Positions 7,501 through 7,618 of a DNA stretch of 7,618 bases are shown here, one piece after another. The position numbers and the translations under genes were made by a program. The notes under the pieces are model-generated. The model made no database searches, was not told the origin of the DNA, and was given only the letters and a program-made list of their open reading frames with translations. How positions within the stretch are numbered: position 1 is the first letter of the stretch; every line of letters starts with the position of its first letter. This DNA comes from an uncultured Marinosulfonomonas sp. (lineage in GTDB: Bacteria > Pseudomonadota > Alphaproteobacteria > Rhodobacterales > Rhodobacteraceae), in assembly GCA_947311455.1 (NCBI GenBank), contig CAMZKY010000122.1, positions 1 to 7,618 on the forward strand, read 5' to 3'.

Positions 7501-7618
7501 ACATTTGTTCGCGCGTCTGTTAATCCGATGTTAAACAGTGATACGTTACCATCATTTTCAATTCGGAATGTATAGGTGATTATATCGCCTGGCACGACAG
7601 GAGATGACAAGCCGGAAA
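4512..7618 (-). CDS. Large exported DUF11/SdrD-B repeat protein with C-terminal OmpA-like segment (5' end outside window)
   Basis: At least 1034 residues. The frame runs unbroken through the window edge, and the TTG at 7610-7608 is internal: with the two preceding codons it reads SGLSSP, as in a later repeat. Numbering is from that TTG. Residues 1-107, 108-249 and 250-377 are related beta-sandwich repeats, each with a TNTGN- or ENDGN-type turn and a (Y)xxTxxxIDAG block. Residues 378-520 are a more divergent repeat. Asp-rich calcium-type loops occur at 124-132, 319-327, 529-537 (DADGDGYPD), 545-553 (DRDGDGIVD) and 851-859. Residues 565-704 are an unrecognised beta-rich stretch. Residues 705-835 are a classic DUF11 domain. 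Residues 843-927 are SdrD-B-like (GRVFDDLNADGYPDQGEPGL, DEHGRFHVPCA, ENPRVVRL). Residues 931-1028 resemble an OmpA-type alpha/beta domain. The only four cysteines seen (565, 704, 841, 890) may form two disulfides. It is probably an exported, calcium-stabilised surface protein. The signal peptide would lie outside the window. It is co-transcribed and coupled with the barrel gene. Confidence 0.75.
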   Translation of the reverse strand, partial: SGLSSPVVPGDIITYTFRIENDGNVSLFNIGLTDARTNVTGSPIAKMVPAQVDDTTFTASYVVTQADIDAGKYVNQAFVTANTAQGVIVDKYSDDPITSGIDDPTTTILAGVPSLQLTKYQGVLDDANGNGRPDVGETLNFAFRVENTGNVTLTNVSLADPTSTVAGGPIATLTPGGVDDTTFSASYVLTKADIDAGGMQNSATALASTPNETDNLTDISDSAEGTEATETPDLAGNTDGDPTNDPTVTLLQRVSGLEVVKTSDDSGLSSPPVVGDKITYLIQVTNTGNTSLTNVVLDDTFADANQQPLSLDAAPELVSGDLNSDGILDANEIWEYAAEYTLAQSAIDAGGVTNMVKASATNPEAGTTEGEIAAPVVNVIDQVASLDLMKSVVEHNVLFQTVFETTFDITATNTGNVTESDIHITDDLAAFIGQGNLHSVELIGVNGFKLTDTPNQLATLANNGNVSYDGLNDTELFSDGLLLAPSEQGSVLLKVTYEGTKETLGGINTAVANAIEASVPVEYEANLDFGDADGDGYPDNQESSSKDRDGDGIVDAQDYDPTGYYYCEEDGRILSGGRISVTGPLGTNSGIGLSNNINIVQDGSNGFFQFFVTAPGHYSVNYTYPSSGIPSTSLLISAAPLDVTNAVDVYTGLAAGAVRNLGSNEFGGTGVLANYSAAANPAFYASFDIEAGDPTIFGNNVPLRDCAAVSAPLIATKTADKKDVVRGETVTYTLSFENPATGFDRHGVDLVDVLPAGVLYSPGATLNGASLEPLIAGNQLNWNNRDLLAGSTTTVTYSARVTSAASSGDLHNRASVYDPVSGKTISNVAIATVRLRVDALFECSDIIGRVFDDLNADGYPDQGEPGLAGSRVVTARGDLITTDEHGRFHVPCAALPKDIGSNFILKLDTRSLPVGYAVTSENPRVVRLTAGKFAKINFGASIMKRIEIELDASAFTSTGALSEPLKKALTRVAKSLKGQQVFVELIYKPKGEAQAVIQANLKRFEKAIQQAWRRSGGSKVQIEKTIWSKEAGDE
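4526..4530 (-). promoter_or_regulatory. Shine-Dalgarno site for the beta-barrel gene
   Basis: GGAGG on the minus strand, inside the last codons of the upstream gene, 6 bases before the ATG at 4519. It decides the start and, with the ATGAATAG stop-start overlap (4519-4512), indicates translational coupling of the two genes. Confidence 0.75.
6480..7618 (-). repeat. Tandem DUF11-type protein repeats
   Basis: Three consecutive repeat units of the exported protein (about 107, 142 and 128 residues visible), the first cut by the window edge. The first two are closest, sharing VDDTTF(T/S)ASYV(V/L)T(Q/K)ADIDAG and G(S/G)PIA. The third keeps GDKITY, NTGNTSLTNV and AIDAG, and carries a calcium-type loop (DLNSDGILD). 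The first and third share the SGLSSP-PGDxITY opening. The DNA has diverged more than the protein, so these are old repeats, not a recent slippage array. Confidence 0.7.

Noticed and set aside
7608..7610. TTG as the start of the repeat protein
   Set aside because: The frame continues upstream to the window edge, and the preceding codons (Ser-Gly) match the same place in another repeat, so this is an internal Leu.

Overview
The window looks like accessory DNA from an alphaproteobacterium, most likely a member of the Rhodobacterales (roseobacter-type). This rests on the style of the IS3-type transposase proteins, the moderate-to-high GC content and the style of the two large envelope proteins. 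The genus cannot be fixed from the sequence. All supported genes lie on the minus strand, so the biological reading order runs from high to low coordinates.

Positions 7618 to 4512 hold the 3' part of a very large gene for a repeat-built exported protein. It carries DUF11-type beta-sandwich repeats, Asp-rich calcium-binding-type loops, a SdrD-B-like domain and a C-terminal helical/beta segment resembling OmpA. Its start is outside the window. Its stop overlaps by 8 bases (ATGAATAG) the start of a second gene, 4519 to 1085. That gene encodes a 1144-residue protein with a signal peptide, a periplasmic beta domain and a large predicted outer-membrane beta-barrel ending in Phe. The two are almost certainly translationally coupled. 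They plausibly work together as a surface protein and its outer-membrane partner, though that job is inferred.

Positions 1084 to about 912 are a short spacer. From about 980 down to 1 lies an IS3-family insertion sequence that runs off the window. orfA is intact, and an A6 slippage site leads into orfB. orfB is broken by an extra base in a T run and by a short palindromic insertion, and it carries a second, in-frame palindromic insertion just before the first catalytic Asp.

The most unusual signal is that these two insertions (182-223 and 356-395) are alike. Each has a 7-bp perfect inverted repeat with a 2-base centre, bordered by CCTCTC on one side and CTGCCGG on the other. The stem sequences differ completely. 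A third site with the same borders (CCTCTC ... CTGTCGG around an 11-base palindrome) lies at 973-997, near the presumed IS end. This looks like a family of miniature palindromic elements with fixed borders and variable stems, inserted into a transposase gene.
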